Shown: one piece after another, positions 51,061-59,992 of the stretch
Layout: the number at the start of each line of letters is the position of its first letter
How positions within the stretch are numbered: position 1 is the stretch's first letter
Origin: Agrobacterium vitis
Lineage (GTDB): Bacteria; Pseudomonadota; Alphaproteobacteria; Rhizobiales; Rhizobiaceae
Assembly (NCBI RefSeq): GCF_037039395.1
Contig: NZ_CP146244.1
Location: 682,001 to 746,000, forward strand
DNA length: 64,000 bases
Direction: 5' to 3'
Program-made: the position numbers and the translations under genes
The notes under the pieces: generated by a model
Databases searched by the model: none
The model's input: only the letters and a program-made list of their open reading frames with translations
What the model was told of the DNA's origin: nothing

Positions 51061-54000
51061 TGAAGGTGCTGGCCCCGAAGACGCTGGACCTGGCCATCGC
51101 GGAGGCGCAGCAGCCGGGTGCGCGCATTGTTGCTGGAGCGACGGCGTTGCAACTGGAATGGGCGAAGGGTCTGGCGAGGCCGGAGCGGATGGTCAGCCTT
51201 GCTGGGCTTTCCCCGGCGCTGTCGGGTATTGATGAGGTCGATGGGCTTATTCACATCGGCGCGATGACGACACTTGCCGATCTCCTGGCCTCGCGCCATC
51301 TCGCTATGGCTTTGCCCCTGCTTCATGCCGCCGCGACAAAGGTGGCAAGCCCTGCCGTGCGCACTCTCGCTACGCTTGGCGGCAATATAGCCGGGCGGGC
51401 CGGTTGCCTTTTGCCTGCCCTGCTGGCGCTGGATGCGGTTTTGGAATTTGCGGCCCACCCTCACGGGTTTACCATATCGTTGGAACATTGGCTGGCCGAC
51501 GCACCGCAGCCTGCCGCGATCCTGACGGCTATTTTGATCGCGCCCCAGGAACCGCAGGAGTGTTTCACATTCCGCAAGATCGGTTTGAGAACAGCCTTCA
51601 GCCCCAGTGTCATCAATGCGGCAGGTCGCCTCATAGCCGGTCGGAGCGGTGCCGCTGCGGTGCGGTTTGCCGTGGGCGGCGGCATTGTGCTGCCCGCTCG
51701 TATGCATGAGGCTGAAGTGCTAGCGGCTGGTGCTGCCGAGGACGGGATCGATTGGGCGCAGGTTCATCCCTGCTTGATTGAGACAATGCACGTGCTGGGC
51801 GACGCATTTCGCTCTGCTGCTTATCGTCGCCACGTTGCGGCGAATGCCCTGACCTTCGGACTCGGTGGCTTTCTGCCCGGACGCATCCCGGACTGTCCTG
51901 TCGCCTTACCTATCGAGTTTGCCCGCCCGCCGGAAGGCGAACTGGCGCTTGAGCGCATGCGGATGCCAGCTCGCTGGCATATTCGCCCGGATGTGGAGCA
52001 GAAGATCCGGGGCGAACTGACCTATCTTACCGATCACCGGGAGGAGGGCATGCTGGTGGGCCGCATCCTGCGCGCCGGGGTCGCCCATGCGCGTATCCTG
52101 TCCATCGACACAGTGGCGGCAGAAGCTTTGCCGGGCGTTGTCTCTGTTGTCACGCATCGTGACGTGCCGGGGCTGAATGCTTTCGGCATTGTGGTCCAGG
52201 ACCAACCAGCGCTCTGTTTCGATAAGGTGCGCCATCCTGGCGATCCGGTCGCAGCGGTCGCGGCAATCGATGAAGAGACGGCGCAAAAGGCGTTGTCGCT
52301 GATCGAGGTCCGCTACGAGCCGCTGCCTGTTGTGGATGATATGGACGCGGCGCTGGAGCCGCAGGCGGAACGGGTGCACGAAAGCGGCAATCTCCAGCGG
52401 GAAATACTCTTTACCCGTGCTGATAGTGTCCAGGGTTTCGCCAAGGCCGCTCATATCGTGGAGGAAATCTATATCACGCCGCGCCAGATGCACGGTTTCA
52501 TGGAGACCGAGGGTGGTTATGCCTTTGTTGAGCCGGATGGACGGCTGAACATGTGTGCTGGCGGCCAGCATGGCGGGCGTGACCGGCTGCAATTGTCGCG
52601 TATCCTTGGCTTGGACGAAGACGATATCCGGGTGGTGACGTCGCCGACCGGCGGTGCCTTTGGCGGCAAGGACGAGCTGTCCATCCAGCCAGCGCTGGCG
52701 CTTCTGGCGCTGAAGGCAAAGCGGCCTGCCAGGCTGCATTTGTCGCGGGCGGAGTCCATGCTTGCAGGACAAAAACGCCACCCGATGTCGATCCGCATGA
52801 AAACCGCCTGCGATGCGCACGGTGTTCTGCTGGCCCAGCAGGTCGATCTGGTGGCGGACGCGGGGGCTTATGCATCGCTTGGCCCGAGCGTTCTGGAAAC
52901 GGCGCTGGAACATGCCATCGGCCCTTACGTGGTTGCCAATATCACCACGCGGGGCCGTCTCGCCTATACCAATAATGGACTTTGCGGTGCTTTTCGCGGT
53001 TTCGGTGCCAACCAGATGACATTTGCGGTGGAGTGCCAGATGGATAGGCTGGCAGCACTGTGCGGCCTCTCGCCTTTGGAGATCCGCAGGCGCAATCTGC
53101 GACAGCCAGGCTCTCCCGGCTATTTAGGGCAGGTCGTGTCGACCAGCGAACGACTGGAAGAAATGCTGGCGGCCGCCACGGCCTCTGTGCTTTGGCGCAA
53201 GCCACAGGGGATAGGTGCCGATCAGGAGTGGATAATCGGAACCGGCATGGCGCTGAATTATCAGGGCAATGGTCTCGGATCTGTCATTCCCGATCCGGCG
53301 GCGGGTAGGCTTGCGCTGAACAAACAGGGCCTGATCGAAGGCGCATTCGGGCTGGACGAAATGGGGCAGGGGCTTTTACCGGCAATCTGCGCAGCCATTT
53401 CCGCTGAACTCGGTTGCGCGCGTCAAGATGTGCTTCCGCTGATTGGCGATACATTGCTGGCCCCGGATTCAGGCTCGACCACCGCCTCGCGTGGCAGCCA
53501 CGTCGTTTGGGCCTCGGTGCGGCTGGCCGCTCCTGAATTTCGCACACAGATGTGCCGTGCGGCGGCAGAATGGCTTGGCTGCGACCCTGAACAACTCGTC
53601 CTAGTGCCCGGTGGTTTTGCGGAATACGGCACCCATAGCGGCACAATCTTGCTGTCCTATGCGGATCTCGCCGCAAGCTTGCTGGAGACGAATTTGCCAA
53701 GCGTGACGGTGACGTTTGATTTTCCGAAGACCGATTATGCGCATGCCAATGCCCGCTATATCTTTGCCTTCGGCGCTTCGCTTGCCCGTGTCGCGGTCAG
53801 CCGGGTGACGGGTGAGGTGCGGGTGCTTGATCTTCATCAGCATTCCGCCGCCGGACCGATCATCGATCTTGCTGCCTATCTCGGGCAATTGGAGGGCGGT
53901 GCGGTGCAAGGGCTGGGTTTCACACTGACGGAGGATTGCCCGATGCAGGATGCAGCATATCTGACCGGCAATTTCGACAATTATATGCTGCCCGGCAATT

Positions 54001-54233
54001 TCGACAATTATATGCTGCCCGGCATTCAGGATGCCCCGCTCGGTCTGCACGTCTTTGCGCTTGACGATCTCGACCCCGGCGACGCACTTGGTCCGCGTGG
54101 GGTCGGCGAACTCGGTATCGGCGCGGTCACACCGGCAATTGCCAATGCCATTGCGGCTGCCACCGGCTATTGGCCGCCGGTCATGCCTGTTGTGCCGGAA
54201 ATGCTTCTCGCACATCTCTCGGTGCCGGCATGA
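51057..54233 (+). CDS. Xanthine-dehydrogenase-type molybdenum hydroxylase, fused FAD + molybdopterin subunit
   Basis: A 1058-residue protein. Residues 1 to about 290 are a CoxM-like FAD domain (IVAGATALQLEWAKG, LATLGGNIAGRAG, FRKIGLRTAFSPSVINAAG). Residues about 300-1058 are the molybdopterin domain: GGQHGGRDRLQ, SPTGGAFGGKDE, GAFRGFGANQMTFAVE and the active-site Glu in RGVGELGIGAVTP. The iron-sulfur subunit is a separate gene downstream (4-nt overlap). Other XDHs usually have FeS-FAD fused and Mo separate, or three genes. Residues near 970-990 contain GNFDNYMLP twice (27-bp duplication). It oxidises hypoxanthine/xanthine or another N-heterocycle. Confidence 0.92.
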   Translation: MMKVLAPKTLDLAIAEAQQPGARIVAGATALQLEWAKGLARPERMVSLAGLSPALSGIDEVDGLIHIGAMTTLADLLASRHLAMALPLLHAAATKVASPAVRTLATLGGNIAGRAGCLLPALLALDAVLEFAAHPHGFTISLEHWLADAPQPAAILTAILIAPQEPQECFTFRKIGLRTAFSPSVINAAGRLIAGRSGAAAVRFAVGGGIVLPARMHEAEVLAAGAAEDGIDWAQVHPCLIETMHVLGDAFRSAAYRRHVAANALTFGLGGFLPGRIPDCPVALPIEFARPPEGELALERMRMPARWHIRPDVEQKIRGELTYLTDHREEGMLVGRILRAGVAHARILSIDTVAAEALPGVVSVVTHRDVPGLNAFGIVVQDQPALCFDKVRHPGDPVAAVAAIDEETAQKALSLIEVRYEPLPVVDDMDAALEPQAERVHESGNLQREILFTRADSVQGFAKAAHIVEEIYITPRQMHGFMETEGGYAFVEPDGRLNMCAGGQHGGRDRLQLSRILGLDEDDIRVVTSPTGGAFGGKDELSIQPALALLALKAKRPARLHLSRAESMLAGQKRHPMSIRMKTACDAHGVLLAQQVDLVADAGAYASLGPSVLETALEHAIGPYVVANITTRGRLAYTNNGLCGAFRGFGANQMTFAVECQMDRLAALCGLSPLEIRRRNLRQPGSPGYLGQVVSTSERLEEMLAAATASVLWRKPQGIGADQEWIIGTGMALNYQGNGLGSVIPDPAAGRLALNKQGLIEGAFGLDEMGQGLLPAICAAISAELGCARQDVLPLIGDTLLAPDSGSTTASRGSHVVWASVRLAAPEFRTQMCRAAAEWLGCDPEQLVLVPGGFAEYGTHSGTILLSYADLAASLLETNLPSVTVTFDFPKTDYAHANARYIFAFGASLARVAVSRVTGEVRVLDLHQHSAAGPIIDLAAYLGQLEGGAVQGLGFTLTEDCPMQDAAYLTGNFDNYMLPGNFDNYMLPGIQDAPLGLHVFALDDLDPGDALGPRGVGELGIGAVTPAIANAIAAATGYWPPVMPVVPEMLLAHLSVPA
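53967..54020 (+). repeat. 27-bp in-frame tandem duplication inside the molybdenum subunit gene
   Basis: The unit at 53967-53993 is repeated exactly at 53994-54020, inserting one extra GNFDNYMLP. The perfect identity points to a recent slippage event. In relatives this motif occurs once, before the I-x-D-A-P-L segment near the active site. Confidence 0.9.
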
Positions 54234-54715
54234 ACCTGGCCTTCACACTCAATGGCCAGCGGGTCACTGTGGATTGCCAGCCGGACACGCGGCTTACCGA
54301 AATCCTGCGAGACAAGCTACATCTGACCGCCACCAAGCTTGCCTGCGCCATTGGACGCTGCGGTGCCTGTAGCGTGCTGTTGAATGGCAGGCTTGCCAAT
54401 GCCTGCTTGCTGATGGCCTGGCAGATTGAGGATGCCGACATCGTGACGGCGGAAGGACTGACCGCCCATCCGCTGGGGCAGGCGGTGCGCGAAGGGCTGG
54501 CGGAGGAAAACGCCTTCCAATGTGGCTATTGTGCGCCGGGCTTCTCGCTGGCGCTGGTGGCCTTGTTTACGGACAACCCCCAGGCTGGGGAAAAGGACAT
54601 TCGCGCTGGTCTGGAGGGCAATCTCTGCCGCTGCACCGGCTATCATTCGATCATCCGAGGGGCGTTGAACGCCGCTTGCCGCATTCGCGCCGCACACACC
54701 ATTTCCGGAGACTGA
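54230..54715 (+). CDS. [2Fe-2S] subunit of xanthine-dehydrogenase-type molybdenum hydroxylase
   Basis: A 161-residue protein with two clusters: a plant-ferredoxin-type site CAIGRCGAC plus a further Cys in LANAC, and the all-helical site FQCGYCAPGF with CRCTGY. Length and order match CoxS/XdhC-type subunits. The usual GCGxGECGAC is altered to ACAIGRCGAC, keeping all ligands. Its start overlaps the FAD-Mo gene by 4 nt. It passes electrons from the molybdenum centre to FAD. Confidence 0.93.
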   Translation: MNLAFTLNGQRVTVDCQPDTRLTEILRDKLHLTATKLACAIGRCGACSVLLNGRLANACLLMAWQIEDADIVTAEGLTAHPLGQAVREGLAEENAFQCGYCAPGFSLALVALFTDNPQAGEKDIRAGLEGNLCRCTGYHSIIRGALNAACRIRAAHTISGD

Positions 54716-54716
54716 C

Positions 54717-56231
54717 ATGACCCTGGCACTCGACCCTATCGGCCCGAAAAGCGAAGGTGCCAAAGCCTTTCTGGCCCGCCGCCGCAAGCAGATCCTGATT
54801 GGCGGGTTCTGGCGTGATGCCGGTTCCCGGCAATGGTTCGAGACGGCTGACCCGGCCTCTGGCGAGGTTCTGGCCGAGCTTGCCGAAGGAACGATTGCCG
54901 ATGTGGACGAGGCCGTGGCCAGCGCCCGTGCCGCTCTCACCTCTCAGGCATGGAAAGGGCTGACGCCCTCCCAGCGCGGCAGGCTGCTGTGGAAAATCGC
55001 CGAGTTGATCGATGCCCATGTGGAAGAACTGGCGGAACTCGAAACCCTCGATCAAGGCAAAAGCTTCAGGACCAGCCGTTTTGCCGAAATTCCAGCCAGC
55101 GCCGAACAATTCCGCTACTTTGCGGGGTTCTGCACCAAGATCCTCGGCACCACCATTCCGACCTCTATCGGCTATCAGCCGCAAGACAAGCAGATCTTTG
55201 CCTATACCACCCGTGAGCCTGTGGGCGTGGTCGCGGCCATTACGCCTTGGAATTCGCCGATGCTGATGGCGGCCATGAAGCTTGCGCCTGCGCTGGCCGC
55301 CGGTTGCACCGTCGTGCTGAAACCGGCGGAAGAAACCTCGCTGACGGCATTGCGGTTCGGCGAGCTGATGCTGGAGGCGGGCTTGCCTGATGGCGTGGTC
55401 AATATCGTCACCGGTTTTGGCGAAACGGTGGGGGCAGCGCTTTGCGCCCATCCCGATGTTGACAAGGTGGCTTTCACCGGATCGACCGAGGTCGGCAAGC
55501 TGATCGTCAACGCCGCCGCTGGCAATCTCAAGAAATTGACGCTGGAACTGGGCGGCAAATCACCGGCCATCGTCATGCCGGATGCCGACATGGCCCTGAC
55601 CGTCGAGGGAATCGCGCGCGGCATCTTTAGCAATTCCGGTCAGGTCTGCGTCGCGGCGTCGCGTGTCTATGCCCATCGCTCGGTTTGCGAGCAGGTGGTG
55701 GAAGGGTTGTCGAAGGCGGCTTCCACGTTGCGCCTCGGTCATGGGCTGGATCCCGCCGTCGATCTGGGACCACTGGTCAATCGCCGCCAGGCCGACCGTG
55801 TGGCGGCCTATGTGGCGGAGGGGAAGGCAGAGGGCGCTGAAATCGTGGCGGGTGGACGCCAGACAGGAGAAACAGGCACGTTTTATGCGCCGACCGTGGT
55901 AACGGGCGTGCGGCCTGACATGCGGATGATGCGCGAGGAGATCTTCGGTCCTGTCGTGGCGGTGACACCCTTCGATGATGTGGAAGAGGCGATCCTTTAT
56001 GCCAATGACAGTCCTTATGGGCTGGCAGGCAGTGTCTGGACCCGGGATCTTTCCCAGGCTCACCGATTGGCGGCACGGGTCAAGTCCGGGACGATCTGGG
56101 TCAATTGCCATTCCTATTTTTCCCCCGAACTGCCGAAGGGTGGCCATCGCCAATCCGGCTGGGGTTATGAGAATGGCGCGCCGGGCCTGGAAAACTACCT
56201 GGAAACCAAAACCGTCTGCGCGCTGATTTAA
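54717..56231 (+). CDS. NAD(P)-dependent aldehyde dehydrogenase
   Basis: A 504-residue ALDH with all key parts: AAITPWNSPMLMAAMKLAPA, FTGSTEVGK, the catalytic Glu in LELGGKSPAIV, the catalytic Cys in NSGQVCVAASRVY, and EEIFGPVVAV. It begins 1 bp after the iron-sulfur subunit stop. In this operon it would oxidise the aldehyde made by the GMC enzyme or the TPP decarboxylase to an acid; formaldehyde from N-demethylation is a less likely substrate because formaldehyde dehydrogenases belong to other families. Confidence 0.93.
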   Translation: MTLALDPIGPKSEGAKAFLARRRKQILIGGFWRDAGSRQWFETADPASGEVLAELAEGTIADVDEAVASARAALTSQAWKGLTPSQRGRLLWKIAELIDAHVEELAELETLDQGKSFRTSRFAEIPASAEQFRYFAGFCTKILGTTIPTSIGYQPQDKQIFAYTTREPVGVVAAITPWNSPMLMAAMKLAPALAAGCTVVLKPAEETSLTALRFGELMLEAGLPDGVVNIVTGFGETVGAALCAHPDVDKVAFTGSTEVGKLIVNAAAGNLKKLTLELGGKSPAIVMPDADMALTVEGIARGIFSNSGQVCVAASRVYAHRSVCEQVVEGLSKAASTLRLGHGLDPAVDLGPLVNRRQADRVAAYVAEGKAEGAEIVAGGRQTGETGTFYAPTVVTGVRPDMRMMREEIFGPVVAVTPFDDVEEAILYANDSPYGLAGSVWTRDLSQAHRLAARVKSGTIWVNCHSYFSPELPKGGHRQSGWGYENGAPGLENYLETKTVCALI

Positions 56232-56255
56232 CGCTAAGACTTTTCCTACTTTAGA

Positions 56256-56269
56256 GATCAATGTTGATC
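56256..56269. promoter_or_regulatory. Palindrome GATCAA-TG-TTGATC before the CoA-transferase genes
   Basis: A perfect 6-bp dyad with a 2-bp centre lies 123 bp before the scoA start and 24 bp after the ALDH stop. It could be an operator, since the 161-bp gap implies a separate promoter for scoAB. No regulator gene of clear relation is adjacent. Confidence 0.35.
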
Positions 56270-56392
56270 ACGGTTTCTTTCCTCCGTGCGCTCCTTTGCG
56301 CTTGCCGGACGCATTGCGATGAAGTTTAAAGTTGATCTGGAGGCGCCAGCTCAAGCAGGTTTCAGGACTGATTATTCAGGCGGGAGATACAC

Positions 56393-57100
56393 ATGAAGAA
56401 AATATATGGTGACGCAAATGCGGCCTTGGACGGATTGTTGTTCGATGGCATGACGATTTGCGCGGGTGGTTTCGGGCTTTGCGGCATTCCCGAGCGGCTG
56501 ATCGATGCCATCGTCGCGTCCGGGGTCAAGGATTTGACGATTGCCTCCAACAATGCCGGCGTCGATGGGCATGGGCTTGGAAAACTTCTGCGCACCCGCC
56601 AGGTGAAGAAGATGATCTCCTCCTATGTCGGTGAAAACAAGGAATTCGAGCGGCAATTTCTGAGCGGCGAACTGGAAGTCGAATTCTGCCCGCAGGGAAC
56701 ACTGGCCGAGCGCATGCGGGCTGGCGGTGCCGGTATTCCCGGCTTCTACACACGAACCGGCGTCGGCACCCAGGTTGCCGAAGGCAAGGAAACGCATATT
56801 TTCGACGGCGAAGTCTATCTGCTGGAACGCGGTATCCGGGCCGATCTATCGATCATCAAGGGATGGCGCGCCGATGAGGCTGGCAATCTGATGTTCCGCA
56901 AGACGGCCCGCAATTTCAATGCGCCTGCGGCAACATCCGGCAAGATCTGCGTGGCGGAGGTCGAGGAGATCGTGCCGGTCGGAAGCCTTGACCCTGACGC
57001 CATCCATCTTCCCGGCATTTATGTCAGGCGCATGATCGACGGTTCGCCTTATGACAAGAAGATTGAATTCCGTACCGTTACACAGAGAGGAGCAGCCTGA
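56393..57100 (+). CDS. scoA: 3-oxoacid (succinyl-CoA-type) CoA-transferase subunit A
   Basis: A 235-residue alpha subunit: GMTICAGGFGLCGIPERLI, IASNNAGVDGHGLGKLL and GAGIPGFYTRTGVGTQV are typical of SCOT A subunits. GGCGGGAG precedes the ATG. It moves CoA from succinyl-CoA to a 3-oxo acid such as acetoacetate, together with the B subunit encoded next. Its TGA overlaps the ancestral ATG of scoB at 57100. Confidence 0.93.
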   Translation: MKKIYGDANAALDGLLFDGMTICAGGFGLCGIPERLIDAIVASGVKDLTIASNNAGVDGHGLGKLLRTRQVKKMISSYVGENKEFERQFLSGELEVEFCPQGTLAERMRAGGAGIPGFYTRTGVGTQVAEGKETHIFDGEVYLLERGIRADLSIIKGWRADEAGNLMFRKTARNFNAPAATSGKICVAEVEEIVPVGSLDPDAIHLPGIYVRRMIDGSPYDKKIEFRTVTQRGAA

Positions 57101-57115
57101 TGTCCTGGAGCAGAG

Positions 57116-57748
57116 ATGAGATGGCGGCACGCGCCGCAAAAGAGTCTCGAGGACGGTTTCTATGTCAATCTTGGCATCGGCATTCCGACACTGGTGGCCA
57201 ATCACATTCCGCCTGGCGTTGAGGTGACGCTGCAATCCGAAAACGGAATGCTCGGGATCGGGCCGTTCCCCTTTGAGGGTGAAGAGGATGCCGACCTGAT
57301 CAATGCGGGCAAGCAGACGATCAGCGAATTGCCGTCATCCAGCTATTTTTCGTCCGCCGACAGTTTCGCGATGATCCGTGGCGGCCACATCGACCTCACC
57401 GTGCTGGGCGCGATGGAGGTCTCGGCCAATGGCGATATTGCCAATTGGATGGTTCCCGGCAAGATGGTCAAGGGCATGGGCGGCGCGATGGATCTCGTGG
57501 CCGGTGTCAAAAAGGTCATCGTGGTGATGGAGCATTGCGCCAAGACTGGCGAATCCAAGTTCATTCCCGAATGCACTCTGCCGCTGACCGGGCTGAATGT
57601 TGTGGACATGATTATCACCGATCTCTGCGTATTCGTGCGGTCTGATCGCGCCGGAGCATTCCGACTGGTGGAACTGGCACCTGAGGTCACCGTGGCCGAT
57701 GTCCAGGCCAAGACCACGGCTGCTTTCGAGATCGGCGAAGGTCTTTAA
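57116..57748 (+). CDS. scoB: 3-oxoacid CoA-transferase subunit B with a frameshifted N-terminus
   Basis: The catalytic part is intact: [34 protein letters not shown] with the catalytic Glu, and the C-terminal half to 57748. The N-terminus is not. ATG 57100 starts [15 protein letters not shown] in the family pattern, but one extra T at about 57145 shifts that frame, so the expected LEDGFYVN continues in the frame of ATG 57116. That downstream ATG has its own GGAG six bases before it and would give a protein whose first ten residues ([10 protein letters not shown]) replace the normal ones. It may be functional, or the gene is newly damaged, or the base is a sequencing error. Confidence 0.8.
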   Translation: MRWRHAPQKSLEDGFYVNLGIGIPTLVANHIPPGVEVTLQSENGMLGIGPFPFEGEEDADLINAGKQTISELPSSSYFSSADSFAMIRGGHIDLTVLGAMEVSANGDIANWMVPGKMVKGMGGAMDLVAGVKKVIVVMEHCAKTGESKFIPECTLPLTGLNVVDMIITDLCVFVRSDRAGAFRLVELAPEVTVADVQAKTTAAFEIGEGL

Positions 57749-57774
57749 ACTCAGGTTTCAAGCCAATCATGCCA

Positions 57775-57808
57775 AAGCCTCTACGGCGTTGCTGTAGGGG
57801 CTTTTTTA
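57775..57808 (+). terminator. Rho-independent terminator after scoAB
   Basis: AAGCCTCTAC (57775-57784) pairs with GTAGGGGCTT (57794-57803), one G-U, followed by a T-run (57802-57807). It starts 27 bp after the scoB stop. Confidence 0.88.
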
Positions 57809-57846
57809 TTGGGCATTCGTAACCTGTAGGTATTTATTTGCAAAAG

Positions 57847-57966
57847 TGGTCCTACCAATTTTGGTAAATTCGTTGAATAAATCGGAATATTTGTACGTAT
57901 TTCTGAGTATTGCTCAAATCATGGAAATTTGGTACGACCAAAGTAATAGAAAAAGGTCTTACCAAT
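57847..57966. promoter_or_regulatory. Candidate LldR operators
   Basis: TGGT-CCT-ACCA (57847-57857) and TTGGT-ACG-ACCAA (57929-57941) are perfect dyads of the FadR-subfamily GntR consensus TGGT-N-ACCA, and ACCAA-TT-TTGGT (57854-57865) overlaps the first. A partial GGTCTTACC copy lies on the start codon. They flank the likely promoter of lldR-lldD, so autoregulation by LldR and possible looping are plausible. Confidence 0.65.
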
Positions 57967-58732
57967 GTCGCTGACCGAGCGCATCGAAGCCATGATTGCT
58001 GAGCGCCAGCTCAGCCCGGGAGATCGTCTGCCGCCAGAGCGTAGCCTGGCGGCGGAGTTTGACGTCTCGCGGTCGCGGCTTCGGGAGGCAATGCAGCAGT
58101 TGATCAGCCGTGGGGTTGTCGTCAGCCGTCGGGGTGGTGGCACTTTCGTCGCCATTGAAGACGCCGCGCAATCGCTGGAACGGGCGCTGGAAAGGGCCCT
58201 GAAACCGCTTTTGCCGATGGTTCAGGGCGAGGCGGGATATTGGCGCGATGTGATGGAAATTCGAAAATCGCTCGACACGGATGCTGCCTATTACGCGGCC
58301 TTGCGGGCCACCGACCTGGACAAGGAGCGGATGAAAGTGGCCTTTGCAGCGATGAGCGCTGCGGAAGGGGGCAATCCGCAGAGCCAGGCGCGGGCCGATG
58401 CGGCTTTTCACATGGCGATTGCCGAGGCCTCGCATAATATCGTTTTGCGCCAGATCGTCGCCGGACTGTCCGAGCTTTTACAGCACAGCATCGCGCAAAG
58501 CCTGATGCAGTTCTATCGCCAGCCGGACCTTGCGCCAGCGTTAGAGCGCCAGCATTGCCTGATTCTGGACGCTATCCTGGCCGGGCAGCCGGATGAGGCT
58601 CGCAAGGCGGCGGCAGATCACCTCGCCTTCGTGGAGGAAAACCTTCGTATCATCGAGGACAACCGCGCGCGGGAGCAGCGAGCCTCAGAGGCATTGCAAA
58701 GACCGGAATTTCAAGGGGAAAATTTATCATGA
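57965..58732 (+). CDS. lldR: GntR-family regulator, LldR/PdhR type
   Basis: A 255-residue FadR-subfamily regulator: HTH with [25 protein letters not shown] and [11 protein letters not shown], and an FCD effector domain ([37 protein letters not shown] with the metal-binding His/Asp residues). Its stop overlaps lldD by 4 nt. In this arrangement it normally senses L-lactate and controls lldD. Several matching dyads lie just upstream. Confidence 0.92.
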   Translation: MSLTERIEAMIAERQLSPGDRLPPERSLAAEFDVSRSRLREAMQQLISRGVVVSRRGGGTFVAIEDAAQSLERALERALKPLLPMVQGEAGYWRDVMEIRKSLDTDAAYYAALRATDLDKERMKVAFAAMSAAEGGNPQSQARADAAFHMAIAEASHNIVLRQIVAGLSELLQHSIAQSLMQFYRQPDLAPALERQHCLILDAILAGQPDEARKAAADHLAFVEENLRIIEDNRAREQRASEALQRPEFQGENLS

Positions 58733-59868
58733 TCATTTCATCCTCGACCGATTACCGCGAGGCCGCCCGCCGCCGCCTGCCGCCCTTTCTGTTTCATTAC
58801 ATCGATGGTGGGGCCTATAGCGAGCACACGATGCGCCGCAATATCGATGACCTTACCGATCTGGCACTGCGTCAGCGGGTGCTGAAAAGCGTGGGTACGG
58901 TTGATATTTCCACGACGCTTTTCGATGAAGAGCTGGCCATGCCGGTCATTCTCGCGCCCGTAGGATTGACGGGCATGTATGCGAGGCGCGGCGAAGTGCA
59001 GGCCGCGCGCGCAGCGGAAAAAAGAGGCATTCCACTGACGCTTTCAACCGTGTCCGTCTGCCCGATCGAGGAGGTGCAGGCCGCGATCAACCGCCCCATC
59101 TGGTTCCAGCTCTACGTTCTGCGGGATCGCGGCTTTATGAAAAATGCGCTGGAGCGGGCCTGGGCGGCGGGCATCCGCAAGCTGGTGTTCACGGTCGACA
59201 TGCCCGTGCCCGGCGCTCGCTATCGTGATGCCCATTCCGGCATGTCCGGCCCGAATGCTTCTCTGCGCCGTATTGTCCAGGCCGTCATGCACCCGACATG
59301 GGCTGTTGATGTCGGCCTGCTGGGAAAGCCGCATGATCTTGGCAATGTTTCGGCCTATCGTCAGCAGAAAACCAATTTGGCCGATTATGTCGGCTGGCTC
59401 GGCGAAAATTTCGATCCTTCGATTGGCTGGAAGGATCTCGAATGGATCCGGGATTTCTGGAAGGGGCCTATGATTATCAAGGGCATTCTCGATCCGGAGG
59501 ATGCGAAAGATGCCGTGCGCTTCGGTGCCGACGGCATTATCGTCTCCAACCATGGCGGGCGCCAGCTGGACGGCGTCCTGTCTTCCGCCCGCGCCCTGCC
59601 GGCCATTGCCGCTGCGGTGAAAGGTGACCTGACGATCCTGGCCGATTCCGGCATTCGCTCGGGTCTGGATGTGGTGCGGATGATAGCGCAGGGAGCCGAT
59701 GGCGTGTTGATCGGACGCGCTTTCGTCTATGCATTGGCCGCCGCCGGTCAGGCGGGCGTGGAGAATCTGCTCGATCTCTTCGCCAAGGAAATGCGGGTTG
59801 CCATGACGCTGACCGGCGCGCGTTCCATCGCCGAAATCTCACCCGATAGCCTGGTCCGAGGCCTCTGA
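58729..59868 (+). CDS. lldD: L-lactate dehydrogenase (FMN, quinone-linked)
   Basis: A 379-residue alpha-hydroxyacid oxidase of LldD type: [18 protein letters not shown] at the N-terminus, [43 protein letters not shown] and the catalytic [12 protein letters not shown] (His, Arg), [15 protein letters not shown] and [11 protein letters not shown] for FMN. It oxidises L-lactate to pyruvate at the inner membrane face, passing electrons to quinone. The four-base overlap with lldR makes a two-gene operon. Confidence 0.95.
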   Translation: MIISSSTDYREAARRRLPPFLFHYIDGGAYSEHTMRRNIDDLTDLALRQRVLKSVGTVDISTTLFDEELAMPVILAPVGLTGMYARRGEVQAARAAEKRGIPLTLSTVSVCPIEEVQAAINRPIWFQLYVLRDRGFMKNALERAWAAGIRKLVFTVDMPVPGARYRDAHSGMSGPNASLRRIVQAVMHPTWAVDVGLLGKPHDLGNVSAYRQQKTNLADYVGWLGENFDPSIGWKDLEWIRDFWKGPMIIKGILDPEDAKDAVRFGADGIIVSNHGGRQLDGVLSSARALPAIAAAVKGDLTILADSGIRSGLDVVRMIAQGADGVLIGRAFVYALAAAGQAGVENLLDLFAKEMRVAMTLTGARSIAEISPDSLVRGL

Positions 59869-59888
59869 AAACCCAGAGTTTGCCTGGA

Positions 59889-59992
59889 GCATAATTCTTT
59901 AAACCGGAATCGGTTTAAAGAGAAAATTATGCAGCAGATATAAAGAGCTACAGCGAACCTTTGCGCGCGATATGGGGCGCACGGCGCTGTAG
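59889..59992 (+). repeat. Short palindromic interspersed element, copy B (about 104 bp)
   Basis: Inverse copy of 7239-7340. Order here: GCATAATTCTTTAAACCG and its complement (with a small insertion in the right arm), a short linker (CAGATATAAAG), then CTACAGCG...CGCTGTAG enclosing a partly decayed GCGC palindrome. It lies right after lldD, where its hairpins could act as a 3' end. Confidence 0.83.
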
